Positions 50,499 to 60,305 of a DNA stretch of 64,000 nt are shown here, piece by piece. The notes beneath the pieces are model-generated. The model had not been told where the DNA came from. It worked only from the letters and a program-made list of their open reading frames with translations, and made no database searches. The position numbers and the translations under genes are program-made. The stretch is taken from the NCBI GenBank assembly GCA_021780105.1, contig JAJXZJ010000045.1:229021-293020 (forward strand), written 5' to 3'. The DNA comes from a bacterium (GTDB lineage: Bacteria > Verrucomicrobiota > Verrucomicrobiia > Limisphaerales > J093). How positions within the stretch are numbered: the first letter of the stretch is position 1; the number at the start of each line of letters is the position of its first letter.

Positions 50499-51857
50499 TC
50501 AGGATAATTTGTACTCGCCCGGCATCGGCACCGGCGGGAACGGCAGCGGGCCCAGTTCATACGTGGCCGGCCCCCAGCGCTTCCCGGATTTGAGCATCTG
50601 GTCCCACTCGACCGACTGGCCGCTGTAGGCGGATTCGCGGCCCATGATGCCGGTGAGCGTAGATTCCGCGAGGTTCTTGGCCTCGTTGATCGGCAGGCCG
50701 GCGCGGATACTGGCGATGAGATCGAGGTGCTCCTGTTCGTAACCGTTGACCTCCGGCTCGCGGAAGCGCCAGAGGCTGCCCGCCTTGGGCCGGATGAATT
50801 TCTCGCAATCGCTGCTGCCCTTGGTGCCGTGCGCGCCCTCGCCCACCTTCCCTTCACAGCCATTCATCTGCCGCGCCTGGCTGAACATGCGCACGCCGTT
50901 CGGATATTCGTATTCCACGGCGAAATGGTCGTAAATGTGGCCGTGTATGGGATACTGGCGCTCCTGGCGGCCGCCCATGCCGCTGGCCTTGACCGGATGC
51001 GTGCCCATCACCCAGTTCATGATGTCGAGGTTGTGTACGTGCTGCTCGACGTAGTGGTCGCCGCTGAGCCAGGTGAAATAGTTCCAGTTGCGGAGCTGCC
51101 ATTCCATGTCGCTGTATTCGGGCTTGCGTTCGATCACCCAGATCACGCCGCCGTTCCAATAACAGCGCAGAAACTCCAGCTCGCCCAGCGCGCCATCGTG
51201 GATGCGTTTGATCGTCTCGTTGTAACCGCGCTGGTGCCGGCGCTGCGTGCCGGCGGCGATGCCGAGGTTCTTCTGCTTCGCAAGCTCATAAGCCTCCAAC
51301 AACATCCGCACGCCGGGCGCATCCACCGCGCCGGGCTTTTCCACAAAAATGTTCTTGCCGGCCTGCACCGCGGCCAGGGCGTGGATGGGACGGAAGTGCG
51401 GCGGCGTGGCCTGGATGACGTAATTGATCTCCGGCACGGCAAGCAGCTTCTCGTAGCCGGTGAAGCCGGCAAAGCACATTTCGTCCGGAATCCGGATGCC
51501 GAGCTTGGCCAGTTGCTCCCGACAGATGTTGATCTTGTCGGGGAACACGTCGCAGAGCGCGACCACCTTCAGGTCCTTGCGCTGGACCTGCGTGCCCTCG
51601 GCCACGTTCTCCGTGTGATAACCGGCGTTGGGATAAATCACCCTGGTGCCGGCGCCCAGGGCGTTGAGCACTGCGCCCGTGCCGCGTCCACCGCAGCCGA
51701 TCAGTCCGATGTTGATCGGCGTGTCATCGGCGGCGTGAGCGGTGCGGACGCGCGGAAACTCCGTGAGCGCCGCGCCAGCGAGGGCCAGTGATGCGCCTTT
51801 GAGAAACGCGCGGCGCGAGGCCGCCGCGCGGACCGGAGAGGAAACGATCTGGTTCAT
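50499..51857 (-). CDS. Tat-exported Gfo/Idh/MocA-family oxidoreductase (second copy)
   Basis: Protein of 452 residues with a twin-arginine signal (AASRRAFLKGASLALAGAAL). The NAD(P) Rossmann motif GLIGCGGRGTGAV and the signature VEKPGAVDAPGVR follow. The substrate domain carries GDHYVEQHVHNLDIMNWVMG with the active-site His region. It probably oxidises or modifies a sugar in the periplasm. It is the first gene of a likely sugar cluster: oxidoreductase, transporter, ribokinase, spaced by about 80 nt each. Confidence 0.92.
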   Translation of the reverse strand: MNQIVSSPVRAAASRRAFLKGASLALAGAALTEFPRVRTAHAADDTPINIGLIGCGGRGTGAVLNALGAGTRVIYPNAGYHTENVAEGTQVQRKDLKVVALCDVFPDKINICREQLAKLGIRIPDEMCFAGFTGYEKLLAVPEINYVIQATPPHFRPIHALAAVQAGKNIFVEKPGAVDAPGVRMLLEAYELAKQKNLGIAAGTQRRHQRGYNETIKRIHDGALGELEFLRCYWNGGVIWVIERKPEYSDMEWQLRNWNYFTWLSGDHYVEQHVHNLDIMNWVMGTHPVKASGMGGRQERQYPIHGHIYDHFAVEYEYPNGVRMFSQARQMNGCEGKVGEGAHGTKGSSDCEKFIRPKAGSLWRFREPEVNGYEQEHLDLIASIRAGLPINEAKNLAESTLTGIMGRESAYSGQSVEWDQMLKSGKRWGPATYELGPLPFPPVPMPGEYKLS

Positions 51858-52034
51858 GGCAATGTCAGTGCATTCAAATGGCTGCTGGCCTTGAGACTAG
51901 CGAACCGCGCCGGAACGGCAACGGTTTTGTGCGCCGGCGGCGCAGACTCGTCGTTCCGCGCGGGAGGGACCGGGCGCCGCGGAGCGGTTCGTAAAAAGCC
52001 GCGTCAGGTGGCGCGGTGACGGTGCATGGTCCGC

Positions 52035-52064
52035 TTGACATGGTATTCCAGTTGTGTTTATTTT
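52035..52064 (+). promoter_or_regulatory. Promoter of the PEP-CTERM gene at 52131
   Basis: TTGACA (52035-52040) is separated by 17-18 nt from a -10 candidate TTATTT/TATTTT (52058-52064), about 68 nt upstream of the start codon, in an AT-rich patch. Confidence 0.5.
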
Positions 52065-52130
52065 CACCATGCCGCCATCTGATAATTACAATTGGCGGGA
52101 CAACAACAGTCAAAACATATACGCATCCCA

Positions 52131-52802
52131 ATGACCTCCATCAAACCAACAATGCTCGTGCTCCTGACCAGCGCGGTTTCCGCCTCGGCCGGGATCAACT
52201 ATGAATTCGATGTCACGACTTCCTATCAGGCCGGCGGTTCCGCCTTCGGCGTGTCAGCCAGCCCCGACTCGGGATTCCTGACGGTCGTCAACAACGGCAC
52301 CTCGACCTTTGTCGGCGACATCTATTTGCAGGGTGTCTCTGGTAATGGCGCCTTTGGCCACTGGCCCGGCGATCTGTCCGACACCCAGAACACCGGGGTG
52401 GGTTACACCCTGGCGCCGGGTGGTTCCGTCACCTTCATCGCCAGCAACGAAGGCAGCAATTATGGCGGCTGGAACTTGCAGAGCGGCGGTTTGCCCAACC
52501 TGGGAGTCCAGTTCGTAATGGATGGCACGATCTCTGGCCAGTCGGTCAACCTCTCCGTTTATGACAAGGACATTCATTCGGGCGTCACGCGCACCACGCC
52601 CGCGGGCTACACCAGCGACTCCTACGTGTTGCAAGGCGGCGACCCGTTCGGCAACGACCCCGGCGATGGCTTTGAAGAGTCACAGGTTGCCGGTCATTAC
52701 ACGTTTCGTGGCACCGTGGTTCCGGAACCGGGTGACTATGCCGCATTTGCGGGCTTTGGCCTGATCGGCTTCGCATTCTATCGCAAGTTGAAGCGAGCTT
52801 GA
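52131..52802 (+). CDS. PEP-CTERM sorting domain protein
   Basis: Secreted protein of 223 residues, function unknown. It has a signal peptide (MTSIKPTMLVLLTSAVSASA), then a beta-rich body with Gly/Asn-rich loops. The C-terminal sorting tail is VVPEPGDYAAFAGFGLIGFAFYRKLKRA, with the conserved PEP, hydrophobic helix and basic end. The body is unrelated in sequence to the 1-4 kb trio. The start ATG lies in a region with little Shine-Dalgarno. A GC-rich hairpin follows the stop. Confidence 0.9.
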   Translation: MTSIKPTMLVLLTSAVSASAGINYEFDVTTSYQAGGSAFGVSASPDSGFLTVVNNGTSTFVGDIYLQGVSGNGAFGHWPGDLSDTQNTGVGYTLAPGGSVTFIASNEGSNYGGWNLQSGGLPNLGVQFVMDGTISGQSVNLSVYDKDIHSGVTRTTPAGYTSDSYVLQGGDPFGNDPGDGFEESQVAGHYTFRGTVVPEPGDYAAFAGFGLIGFAFYRKLKRA

Positions 52803-52811
52803 AAATCCCCC

Positions 52812-52841
52812 GCGGGTTGCGCTGCGACCAGCGCGACCCGC
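52812..52841 (+). terminator. Hairpin after the PEP-CTERM gene (possible terminator)
   Basis: A 13-bp stem with one G-U pair (arms 52812-52824 and 52829-52841, 4-nt loop) starts 10 nt after the stop codon. There is no T-tract after it, so it may stabilise the mRNA 3' end rather than terminate by itself. Confidence 0.5.
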
Positions 52842-53088
52842 GCAAGCAGCCACGTCACCGGATGGCCGGACTCATATCGGCCGTCCGGCGGCGGTTTAAT
52901 GGTAACGCGCAGTCGGCGGCGTGGCGCTGGGTAATGATCGCTGCACAAACACTGTGACCGGCCGTTGCCAAGGGACAAACCCGCCCGGCAACCGCGGAAA
53001 TATCTGTTGCCGGGCAGGAGGGGAGTGGGCGTCAAGAGCGAAGCAGGCTTGTCCCCACTCCCACGCGAAGGTCGGAACCAATTGAAAA

Positions 53089-53738
53089 CTACGCCCCTCG
53101 GCGCCAGCGCACGCTGATCAACCCGGCGATGGCCATTAGCCCCGTTCCCACCAAGGTGCTTGGTCCGGGACGACGGCCTGGCGGCCTTCCACACTGAAGA
53201 CTAACTCATCGTCATTGGGACGAGCGTTCCAAGCGCCGAGATTGCTACGGCCGGCCGTAAGGCCGGTGACACTCTGATCGTTGAAATTCCATGAGCCGTC
53301 ATAGGTTCCCTGGCTATCTGCCACGAGCCAATAGGTTGTATTGGCGTTTAGAACGAGACCGGCAAAGGTGGCCTGGGCAATTTGTTTGCCCGTCGAACTT
53401 ATTGTCAAATGCGCGGTGGCTAAAGCGGTGCCGGGAACCCCACCAGCGTCGCTGGCGATGATGACGTCCAATGGACCGGTGCCGGTGTTCGGCGGGGTGT
53501 CCGCGTAGATTCCGAGCCACACTGAAATGGATTCGTAACCGGTCGGGCCGAGGGTGAAGGCCGCCGCTTGATCAACGTCGGCAATGGTGCCGACGGAGGG
53601 CCCTTGCAGAAGACGGCCGCCATCGCTGAAGGAATTACCAGGGCCGAAATCATCAAAGATGGTCGCGGCCTGGAGTTGAATTGCGGAAGCGGCAAGGCTT
53701 GTCAGAACGGCTGTTGCCAGCGCTAAGTTGGTTCGCAT
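53089..53738 (-). pseudogene. PEP-CTERM protein with a frameshift in the sorting motif
   Basis: The main frame from the ATG at 53738 encodes a signal peptide (MRTNLALATAVLTSLAASA) and a beta-rich secreted body of about 190 residues, then ends VVPDQAPWWERG with a stop at 53136. In the next frame the missing tail is intact: from 53163 it reads PSTLVGTGLMAIAGLISV and WRRGA to a stop at 53089. A single base missing between 53163 and 53164, within what should be VVPEPST, explains both. The gene would make a secreted protein without its anchor, unless the lost base is a sequencing error. A TTGACA-type promoter candidate lies at 53788-53816. Confidence 0.82.
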
Positions 53739-54183
53739 AACAGGTTGTTTGGTATTTGTGTTATTGATTGTCTTGCTTAGACTGGCTAAATGTCAGCTTC
53801 AAGCTGGCGCTGTCAAGCTGAGAGTGGCATTATTGATGCATTCTGGCGTGCAAACGTCATCCGCCGGCAAAACGCCCGCAATCTAACCGGCTCTGTTCCG
53901 CCGGTGATTGGCCCTTCCCAAGCCCCGGCAGGTGCGGTGGACCGGCCCCCTCCCGTCGTTCCAGTTCGGGCCGTCCGGCTCCGTGACGCGCCTGCATGTG
54001 TGGTTCGTTTGGGATTTGGGTGTCCCAGCTTCTCAAGCTGTCCCTGCCTGCAAGGGTAGATGGAAAGTCAGATACAAGAGGAAACACAACTGACCGAACG
54101 CCCGCGCCTTCCTGTCCGACTTATGGGAGCAAGCCCGGAACAAACCGCGGAAAACGGACTGCCCCGCCGTTGTGGTGCGCGGG
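53739..54183. other. Intergenic stretch; candidate promoter only
   Basis: This 445-nt gap lies between the frameshifted PEP-CTERM gene and the end of the DUF5107 gene. On the minus strand TTGACA (53811-53816) and ACATTT (53788-53793), 17 nt apart, may serve the PEP-CTERM gene. A short inverted repeat with CAGCTT..AAGCTG arms overlaps the spacer. I see no gene, RNA or mobile element in the rest. Confidence 0.4.
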
Positions 54184-57100
54184 TCATTTGGCGAACCGCC
54201 CACCCCGGCCGGCAATTTCAGCCCGCAAATCGGCGGCCAACGCGTGATTGGGATCGCGCCGGAGCACGGCGGACAACACTTTCCTCGCAATTGCCCGCTT
54301 GCCGAGGCCAAGCCGGGCTTGGGCTTGCAGGAACAACGCCGTGGTTTCCTGCCGCCGTTGTAAATCGTCGTCGAACAACAGCATTGCCGGCAACGACGTG
54401 GCAAAGTAATCAATCTTCGCCTCCGTTTTCTGAAGCCGCCGGGCATAAGCCAGGAGATCGCGGAACAGCCTGCGGGCCTTTGATGTCTGGCCAAGCCGCT
54501 CCCACGACAGGGCGGAGTAAAACGTCATTTCAGAAAATGCACGGACCCTCATCTCCTGGAAATCGCCCTTGAACGTGGCCGCCGTCAGCCAGTGTTGTCT
54601 GGCGCGTATGGCGTCCCCTGCCCGGCTGAGCGCAACGCCAAGCCAGTAATGGATGTCACTCTGGTTGGCGAGCAGGTGCCTGCCCTCGCCAAGGTTTTCC
54701 GGCACGCTCAACGCCGCCTCAAAGTGCCAGCACGCGCGCGCGGTCGCGCCTTGCGCCAGTGCCCGCCGTCCCAGGACCAGATGCGCGCGAACGTGCTGCC
54801 CCAGTGGTCCGCCCTCACCGCCTTCCCACGGCTGGAACTTGCGGGAACGGATCAGCGTCAGCGCCTTGTCCGGTTGCCCGGTCTGGCTGTAAAGTGCGCT
54901 GAGTTCCACGCTCAGGTCGTCGCGCTGGCGAACCAGATCGAGCCGCTGCTCCAGTTTGCGCAGGCGTTTCGCGGGTTTCTCGCCAAGCCGTTTCCACAAC
55001 TGATCGCGTTCGTAAAGCAGCCGGGCATCACGGGGATTCGCCTTCAACGCGCGGTCGTAGGCGGCGCCGGCCCTGGCCGGCTGCCGGCGAATGTTGAAGC
55101 AGCCGATCCCGAGGTTGCGCCAGGCAACGGAGAAACCGGGGTCGAGCTTGACGGATTTTTCCCAAAGCCGGATCGCTTCTTTGTGGCGCCGGCGATCGTA
55201 AAGCAGGTTGCCCAGGTAATACGGCGCGCGGGCGTCCCGGGCGTTGGCGCGCATGGCCGCTTCGAGAATGGCGATGTCTTCCACCCGCGCCGGAAAGCAG
55301 TAGTCCGGCGCGAGCGCGGCGGCGTGTTGGAAACGCTTGCGCGCGGCTGCCGGCGCTCCGTTCCTCCCCTCCAGCCAGCCGAGCGTGTAGTGAACCATCG
55401 GCAGCGCACCCCAGCTTTGGTCGGGCCGGTCACAGCGCCCGGCCCGGACCGTTTCGAGGACCTGGATCGCGTCGGCAACTAATCCGGCCCGCGCGTAATC
55501 GTGGGCGAGGTCCAGGCGCACCTGCGCATCACAAGTCAGTTCCTCACCGAGCAGTTGCCGCGCCCACCAGTCGAGCGGATCCAGTGCCAGGGTTTCGCGC
55601 AGCAGGACTTCGGCCTCCTCGCGACGGCCGAGTTGTCGCACCACGATGGCTTTGAGGTTCCGGGCGCGGAGATTGTGTGCGTCGAGGTGCAGCGAACGGT
55701 CCAGGTGTTCCAGGGCGCTGGTCCAATCCCGCCGGGTGCAATCAATCTCCGCCAGCGCGTGATAACCCGCGGCGGCCCAGGCTTGATTCCACGTTGCCTT
55801 GTAGAATGCGGCATAGGCTTCGCCATCCCGGTCGAGCTGACGCAGGCACAAACCCAGATGATACAGCGGTTCGCCGTCATACGGATTGGCGTTGCGGCGG
55901 GTCAACCGCTGAATGGCCCGCCGAAAATGCGGCTCTGCGACGGCGAACTCGCCACGTCTGAGGTGCCACACCCCCAGCGCGTTGTTGCAGCGTGAATCCA
56001 GCGGATCGCGGCGCAACGCCTCGCGCCAATACGACGTGGGGCAGCGCGTGGCGTGGCGGTATTGGTCGAGGTGCAGGCCTGTAAGAAACAGCTCGTCGGC
56101 ATTGACAATGTCGGCGGGCGCGGGCGGTTCAGTGGCCGGAGGCGGAACCTCGCCTTGGAGTCGCGCCGGGGGGCGATACGAAACGATCTCGCCGCCGGCC
56201 GGGGCCGTGACCCGCAGGAACAGATCGGTTTCAGCCTCGCCACGCGGTGATTTGATCTCCGTGACAAACGGGCGGCCGGGCACAAGGTCGCGAGTGGTTT
56301 TGAAACGGGGTTTTCCCTTCGCCGTGAGGATGATTCGCGCGGCCACAAACTTCTCCGTCACCGCAACGCCGAGCCGCAGTTTGCCGGCCTTGACCTTCAG
56401 ACTGACTGCCGCTCTCAGATTGGCCTGCTGCGCCGGGCCGATCTGTTGAATCGGATACCAATATTGACTCCAGGTTCTGGTCTCGCCGGGTTGGAGGAAG
56501 CTGAAGTCGGGCTGGTTGTCAGTGTAAACCCCGGCCATGATTTCGATGTAAGGGCCAAATTCATTCGCCGCGTCGCGGTCCGTGAGGTTGCGATCCCAGG
56601 CGTAGCCGAAGTCGTGATTGCCCCAGGTCCACTGCTTTTTGCCCGGCGCAATGTGATGGTTGGCGATGTGGACGATGCCGGCTTGGGCCGCGTGATCGTA
56701 GCCGCCGGAGAAATCCTGCTGGCTGCCCATGGCCATGTAGGAGGTGGGCACGGGAATGTTGGCGTAAAACGAGAGGTCGTTCGGCGCGTAGAAGGGAAAG
56801 TCGGATGGCCAGGTTTTCTTGCCGGATTCCTCACGACAAGGCGGAGACTGAAACCGCAACGGACGCTCGCTTGCGGGCACGCCTTTGCGCCCACGAAGAC
56901 CGTAGTTGACGCCGTAGTAAACGCCTTCCGCCAGCGGATATTCGCTCATCGAGCGGCGCGCGTGATCCGCCACGCAAGACACATCGGGCGGGAAGAAGCT
57001 TTGATAGGCTTCATGGACGCGCGTGGCCACGTTCGTCCACCAGAGAAAGGTTTGCGTCAGCGGCGTGCGATTGTAAACGCGCGCTTTGAGTTCGACGTAA

Positions 57101-57612
57101 GCCCTGCCGGGATGCAGACACACACCATGCATGCCCTTCATGCGGCACAACGGGTCATGGTCACTGCACCAGACCGTCTTCGATCCGTCCGGGGCTTCCT
57201 CGATGGCAACATCCACCGGCAGGAAGGTTGCGGGCCGGTGATGCTGCGGCCAGTTGAACTCGATTCCGCCGGAAACCCATGGCCCGGCCAGGCCGACGAG
57301 CGCCGGCTTGATGACGTGCTGGTTATAGATCAGGTCGTAACCGTTGGTCTTGTCCTGAATCGCGTGAATGCGTCCGCCGATCTCCGGCAAGACCAGCACG
57401 CGCAGAAATGCGTTCTCAATCCAGATCGCCTTCCATTTGCGATCCACCGGTTGTTCGGCAATCCGATCCGTGAATGGCAGCGGATACACTTTCCCGCTGC
57501 TGCCCTGATACACGCGCTTCTCCAGGAACATTGGATTTTTGTCCGGTGGCGCGGGCAGATAGGTCGGCAGAACAACCGCGCCCACATCGACATGGACGGC
57601 AAGACTTTTCAT
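54184..57612 (-). CDS. DUF5107 domain and tetratricopeptide repeat protein
   Basis: Large protein of 1142 residues without a signal peptide. The N-terminal DUF5107 domain (about 1-330) begins with a motif typical of the family: LPTYLPAPPDKNPMFLEKRVYQG and SGKVYPLPF, then VLPEIGGRIHAIQDKTNGYDLIYNQHV, reminiscent of galactose-mutarotase-like folds that bind sugars. From about residue 530 to the end there are some ten to twelve TPR units (e.g. NNALGVWHLRRGEFAVAEPHFRRAI, YYLGNLLYDRRRHKEAIRLWEKSVKLDP). The DUF5107-TPR pairing is common in Bacteroidota and Verrucomicrobiota glycan loci. The start MKSLAVHVDVG is set by family length; an upstream ATG would add 32 residues. Confidence 0.9.
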   Translation of the reverse strand: MKSLAVHVDVGAVVLPTYLPAPPDKNPMFLEKRVYQGSSGKVYPLPFTDRIAEQPVDRKWKAIWIENAFLRVLVLPEIGGRIHAIQDKTNGYDLIYNQHVIKPALVGLAGPWVSGGIEFNWPQHHRPATFLPVDVAIEEAPDGSKTVWCSDHDPLCRMKGMHGVCLHPGRAYVELKARVYNRTPLTQTFLWWTNVATRVHEAYQSFFPPDVSCVADHARRSMSEYPLAEGVYYGVNYGLRGRKGVPASERPLRFQSPPCREESGKKTWPSDFPFYAPNDLSFYANIPVPTSYMAMGSQQDFSGGYDHAAQAGIVHIANHHIAPGKKQWTWGNHDFGYAWDRNLTDRDAANEFGPYIEIMAGVYTDNQPDFSFLQPGETRTWSQYWYPIQQIGPAQQANLRAAVSLKVKAGKLRLGVAVTEKFVAARIILTAKGKPRFKTTRDLVPGRPFVTEIKSPRGEAETDLFLRVTAPAGGEIVSYRPPARLQGEVPPPATEPPAPADIVNADELFLTGLHLDQYRHATRCPTSYWREALRRDPLDSRCNNALGVWHLRRGEFAVAEPHFRRAIQRLTRRNANPYDGEPLYHLGLCLRQLDRDGEAYAAFYKATWNQAWAAAGYHALAEIDCTRRDWTSALEHLDRSLHLDAHNLRARNLKAIVVRQLGRREEAEVLLRETLALDPLDWWARQLLGEELTCDAQVRLDLAHDYARAGLVADAIQVLETVRAGRCDRPDQSWGALPMVHYTLGWLEGRNGAPAAARKRFQHAAALAPDYCFPARVEDIAILEAAMRANARDARAPYYLGNLLYDRRRHKEAIRLWEKSVKLDPGFSVAWRNLGIGCFNIRRQPARAGAAYDRALKANPRDARLLYERDQLWKRLGEKPAKRLRKLEQRLDLVRQRDDLSVELSALYSQTGQPDKALTLIRSRKFQPWEGGEGGPLGQHVRAHLVLGRRALAQGATARACWHFEAALSVPENLGEGRHLLANQSDIHYWLGVALSRAGDAIRARQHWLTAATFKGDFQEMRVRAFSEMTFYSALSWERLGQTSKARRLFRDLLAYARRLQKTEAKIDYFATSLPAMLLFDDDLQRRQETTALFLQAQARLGLGKRAIARKVLSAVLRRDPNHALAADLRAEIAGRGGRFAK

Positions 57613-57978
57613 CGGCAAACACCGGCTGAACAGCGCATCAGGTGGCATCCGAAAACGCTCCGCGCGGTGGTTAATCAACTCGCATGACGGTTGGCTTCGG
57701 TCAAGCATGGCGATCAGGTTCGTGTCTTGATTTCAACCTCGCCGAATCGCCAAAAACTGTGGTTTGGCACAAAACCTTCCCCCTTGAAAAGAAGGGCAAT
57801 AGGCGTCTTGCGGCCGTATTCTCAGCCGCATGGCCGGGCGTCGCGGAACGCAAGCAGTCCCGTTGCTGGAGTGCCCGGGAGCGGGACGGGACGCGCGGAG
57901 TCAACGCGAGAGAGAAACATCCGGTCCTCGAAGATGCACGATTGCGGATCCGGGACATCACCCTCCGCAGCGGCGGAA

Positions 57979-59322
57979 TCAGTCCATGAACGGTGCGCGC
58001 ATCGCGCGGGAGCGCAGGCGATTGGCTTCGGGATCGCCGACAAACTCAACCTTCGACAAGTCGAAGGTCAAGTTGCGCTTCAACTGCTCGCAGATATCGG
58101 CGGCCAGACAGATATTCATCGCTCGCTGCATGACATGCTGATTGGCAACCGGGAGTCGGCGCGACCGGACACAGTCGAGGAAATCGCGCAAGTGGTTCAG
58201 CGGCCGTTGCGTCCTGGCCGTGTAGTCCGCCAGTATTGCTTGGTATTCGCCCAACAGCTTCGGGGACGAGACATCCGGCCCGGCATAACCATCGGCGGCC
58301 GCAGCCCAGCCTTCGGAACCATCGAACCGCTCCCCACAGGCACCATGCCAGAACTGGCACGGTTCCCAAACCGAGCCGGCGACCCGGAACAACACCAGTT
58401 TCACGCCGTTGGACAGCCGGGTCACCATCGTCGCGTCCGGCCCTGCAAACTCGAACTCGATGGAGGACACGTTCGTCATATCCAGTCCGGCGAGGGCCTG
58501 GGCCACCGTGTGCGCGCCCCACATCGCCACGTCGGTGGCGAAATCGTAAAAGTGATACCACCCGGAACTCAGATAACCCCGGTTGTAGGGCCTCCAAGGA
58601 CTTGGGCCGAGGAACAAATCCCAGTCCAGCTCATCCTTGGGCGGTTCCGGCTCCGCCGGCAACCAGTCATGACGCAACCCGTCGCGCCAACGACAGTCAG
58701 CGTAAACGGTATGAACCGGTCCCAACCGGCCGGTTCGGGCCATTTCGATGGCAAACACGTGATTCGGCTCGCTGAGCCGCTGGGCGCCCGTTTGATAGAC
58801 CCGGGCGTAGCGCCGGGCGGCCTCCACGACCATCTGCCCCTGCGCCATCGTGAGACACGCCGGCTTCTCACAATAGACATCCTTGCCGGCCCGCATCGCC
58901 AGGGTCGCCGCCAGCGCGTGCCAGCGGTCGCCGGTGGCAATCAACACGGCATCCACGTCGGTCCGCTCAGCCAGGAGTTGGCGCAGATCGCTGAACATGG
59001 CGCAATCCTTGGTGCCCAGTCTGTTGTCCACCATGTTCTTGGCCGCCTGCCGCTGGCGCTTCAGAACATCGCAAACGGCCACCATCTGCACCTCCGGCAT
59101 CGTCAGAAGCTGGCTCAAATCATAGGAACCGCGACCGCCGATGCCGATCACACCCATCACGATGCGTTCGCTCGGGGCCACGGCTCCGTCACGCCCCAGT
59201 GCCGAAGCCGGAATCAAGCACGGCAGCGCCGCCGCTCCCGCCCCCATCACCCCGCGCGCCAAAAACTGACGCCGCGTGAACGTAGTGCTATTGCGATTGT
59301 TCACAGGTTTTTCCCTTTCCAT
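57979..59322 (-). CDS. Tat-exported Gfo/Idh/MocA-family oxidoreductase (third copy)
   Basis: Protein of 447 residues with a twin-arginine signal (TTFTRRQFLARGVMGAGAAAL). Rossmann motif VIGIGGRGSYDL, VVAVCDV-type second strand (VAVCDVLKRQRQ) and signature CEKPACLTMAQGQ are present, with the later DWDLFLGPSPWRPYN and WGAHTVAQALAG typical of the exported bacterial clade. The substrate is probably a sugar or polyol derivative. It lies upstream of the DUF5107-TPR gene on the same strand, with 366 nt between them, which fits a carbohydrate role for both. Confidence 0.92.
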   Translation of the reverse strand: MEREKPVNNRNSTTFTRRQFLARGVMGAGAAALPCLIPASALGRDGAVAPSERIVMGVIGIGGRGSYDLSQLLTMPEVQMVAVCDVLKRQRQAAKNMVDNRLGTKDCAMFSDLRQLLAERTDVDAVLIATGDRWHALAATLAMRAGKDVYCEKPACLTMAQGQMVVEAARRYARVYQTGAQRLSEPNHVFAIEMARTGRLGPVHTVYADCRWRDGLRHDWLPAEPEPPKDELDWDLFLGPSPWRPYNRGYLSSGWYHFYDFATDVAMWGAHTVAQALAGLDMTNVSSIEFEFAGPDATMVTRLSNGVKLVLFRVAGSVWEPCQFWHGACGERFDGSEGWAAAADGYAGPDVSSPKLLGEYQAILADYTARTQRPLNHLRDFLDCVRSRRLPVANQHVMQRAMNICLAADICEQLKRNLTFDLSKVEFVGDPEANRLRSRAMRAPFMD

Positions 59323-59998
59323 TCGGTCTCACGGTATTCCTCAAGCCAGCGGAACTGACAACGGCCTTTGCACCATCATGTAACTGTGCCTTTCGACGTC
59401 TTCCGGCCGGAAGAACAAACCACTTTTCAGGCCGGGCTTGACTGGTTTCAGGCTATTGCCCCGGCGGGAGACGGTCAAGACCAGTAAAGCGCAACCGGGC
59501 AGCTTCCGCTCACTATCGCGTGATCAACGAATTGTGTGGTGCGCGGCCCGGCACCCGGCAAAACCCCAAGGCATTCCCCAAAGGACCCTTGTCGGCAACC
59601 CGGTCGCTGTCGCCACAAAGTGGCGACCTTTTTAACGGTCCCCGGAGTGGTGACCATTCCTTGAATTCCTTGTTCTTCATCGGGAAAGACATCCCCCGCC
59701 TTTTGACGATTTGTCCACGGAGGACGGGGATAACCGAAGCTCAGTCTCGCCAACGGTGTGACCTGTTGGTGAGATGATGGAATCCTGCGACGGCAAAATG
59801 AATTGCGTGAAATCCAGCCGATCGGGGGGCACCACTTCCACGAACCTGCCAGCCACCCTGAAATGGAGGAAATGCCTGATACAACTGGCAGCACTACCCG
59901 TCACCCCTGATCCGGTGATGGTGGCAATCAACGACGACTGTTCCAAATTCAACCTGTGCGACTGGATTTGCGCACCCAAACCCTGCCCGCGGAATCCT
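59323..59998. other. Intergenic stretch without a recognisable gene
   Basis: About 675 nt upstream of the third oxidoreductase. Open frames up to 139 codons exist, but their products show no family motif, signal peptide or coding-like codon use, and none has a ribosome binding site. It may include decayed material linked to the adjacent DUF4160/XRE remains. No tRNA, terminator or repeat was seen. Confidence 0.4.
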
Positions 59999-60262
59999 TC
60001 ACGCCGCCGTTGGCGCAATGGCCCGCGGCCGTTGGTGGTGCTGCATCAAGGCCGAATTGATCAACAGTTCGTCGTAATGATGACGCGACCATTCCTCCAC
60101 GAGCCTCCGGATGCGCTGGGGCACATCGCCCTGGATCACGCGCAATGTCCGCACGTCCATCACCAGTTCGGCCCCTTCGTAGAACGCGTGCAGACGGGTT
60201 CCGAAACCCTGGAGGCACATCAACCGGATCACAATCCCGTAAAATTTGGCGAGCACTGGCAT
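59999..60262 (-). CDS. DUF4160 domain protein
   Basis: Small protein of 87 residues matching the DUF4160 pattern: MPVLAKFYGIVIRL, then a variable loop, HAFYEGAELVMDVRTLRVIQGDVPQRIRRLVEEW, and a C-terminal helix HHYDELL. The usual HFHA-like motif is altered (TRLHAFY). DUF4160 genes often sit beside DUF2442 or HTH genes in toxin-antitoxin-like pairs in mobile regions; the biochemical role is unknown. A partial XRE-type HTH frame lies just upstream on the same strand. No DUF2442 partner could be found. Confidence 0.72.
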   Translation of the reverse strand: MPVLAKFYGIVIRLMCLQGFGTRLHAFYEGAELVMDVRTLRVIQGDVPQRIRRLVEEWSRHHYDELLINSALMQHHQRPRAIAPTAA

Positions 60263-60305
60263 AATCGTTGGTTTCTTTCTGGTGACAGGGCGGGTCCGAC
60301 TTCGA

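Noticed and set aside
59475..60018. Two overlapping minus-strand frames as a possible DUF2442 partner of DUF4160
   Set aside because: Neither contains the DUF2442 core pattern; similarity could not be supported by eye.
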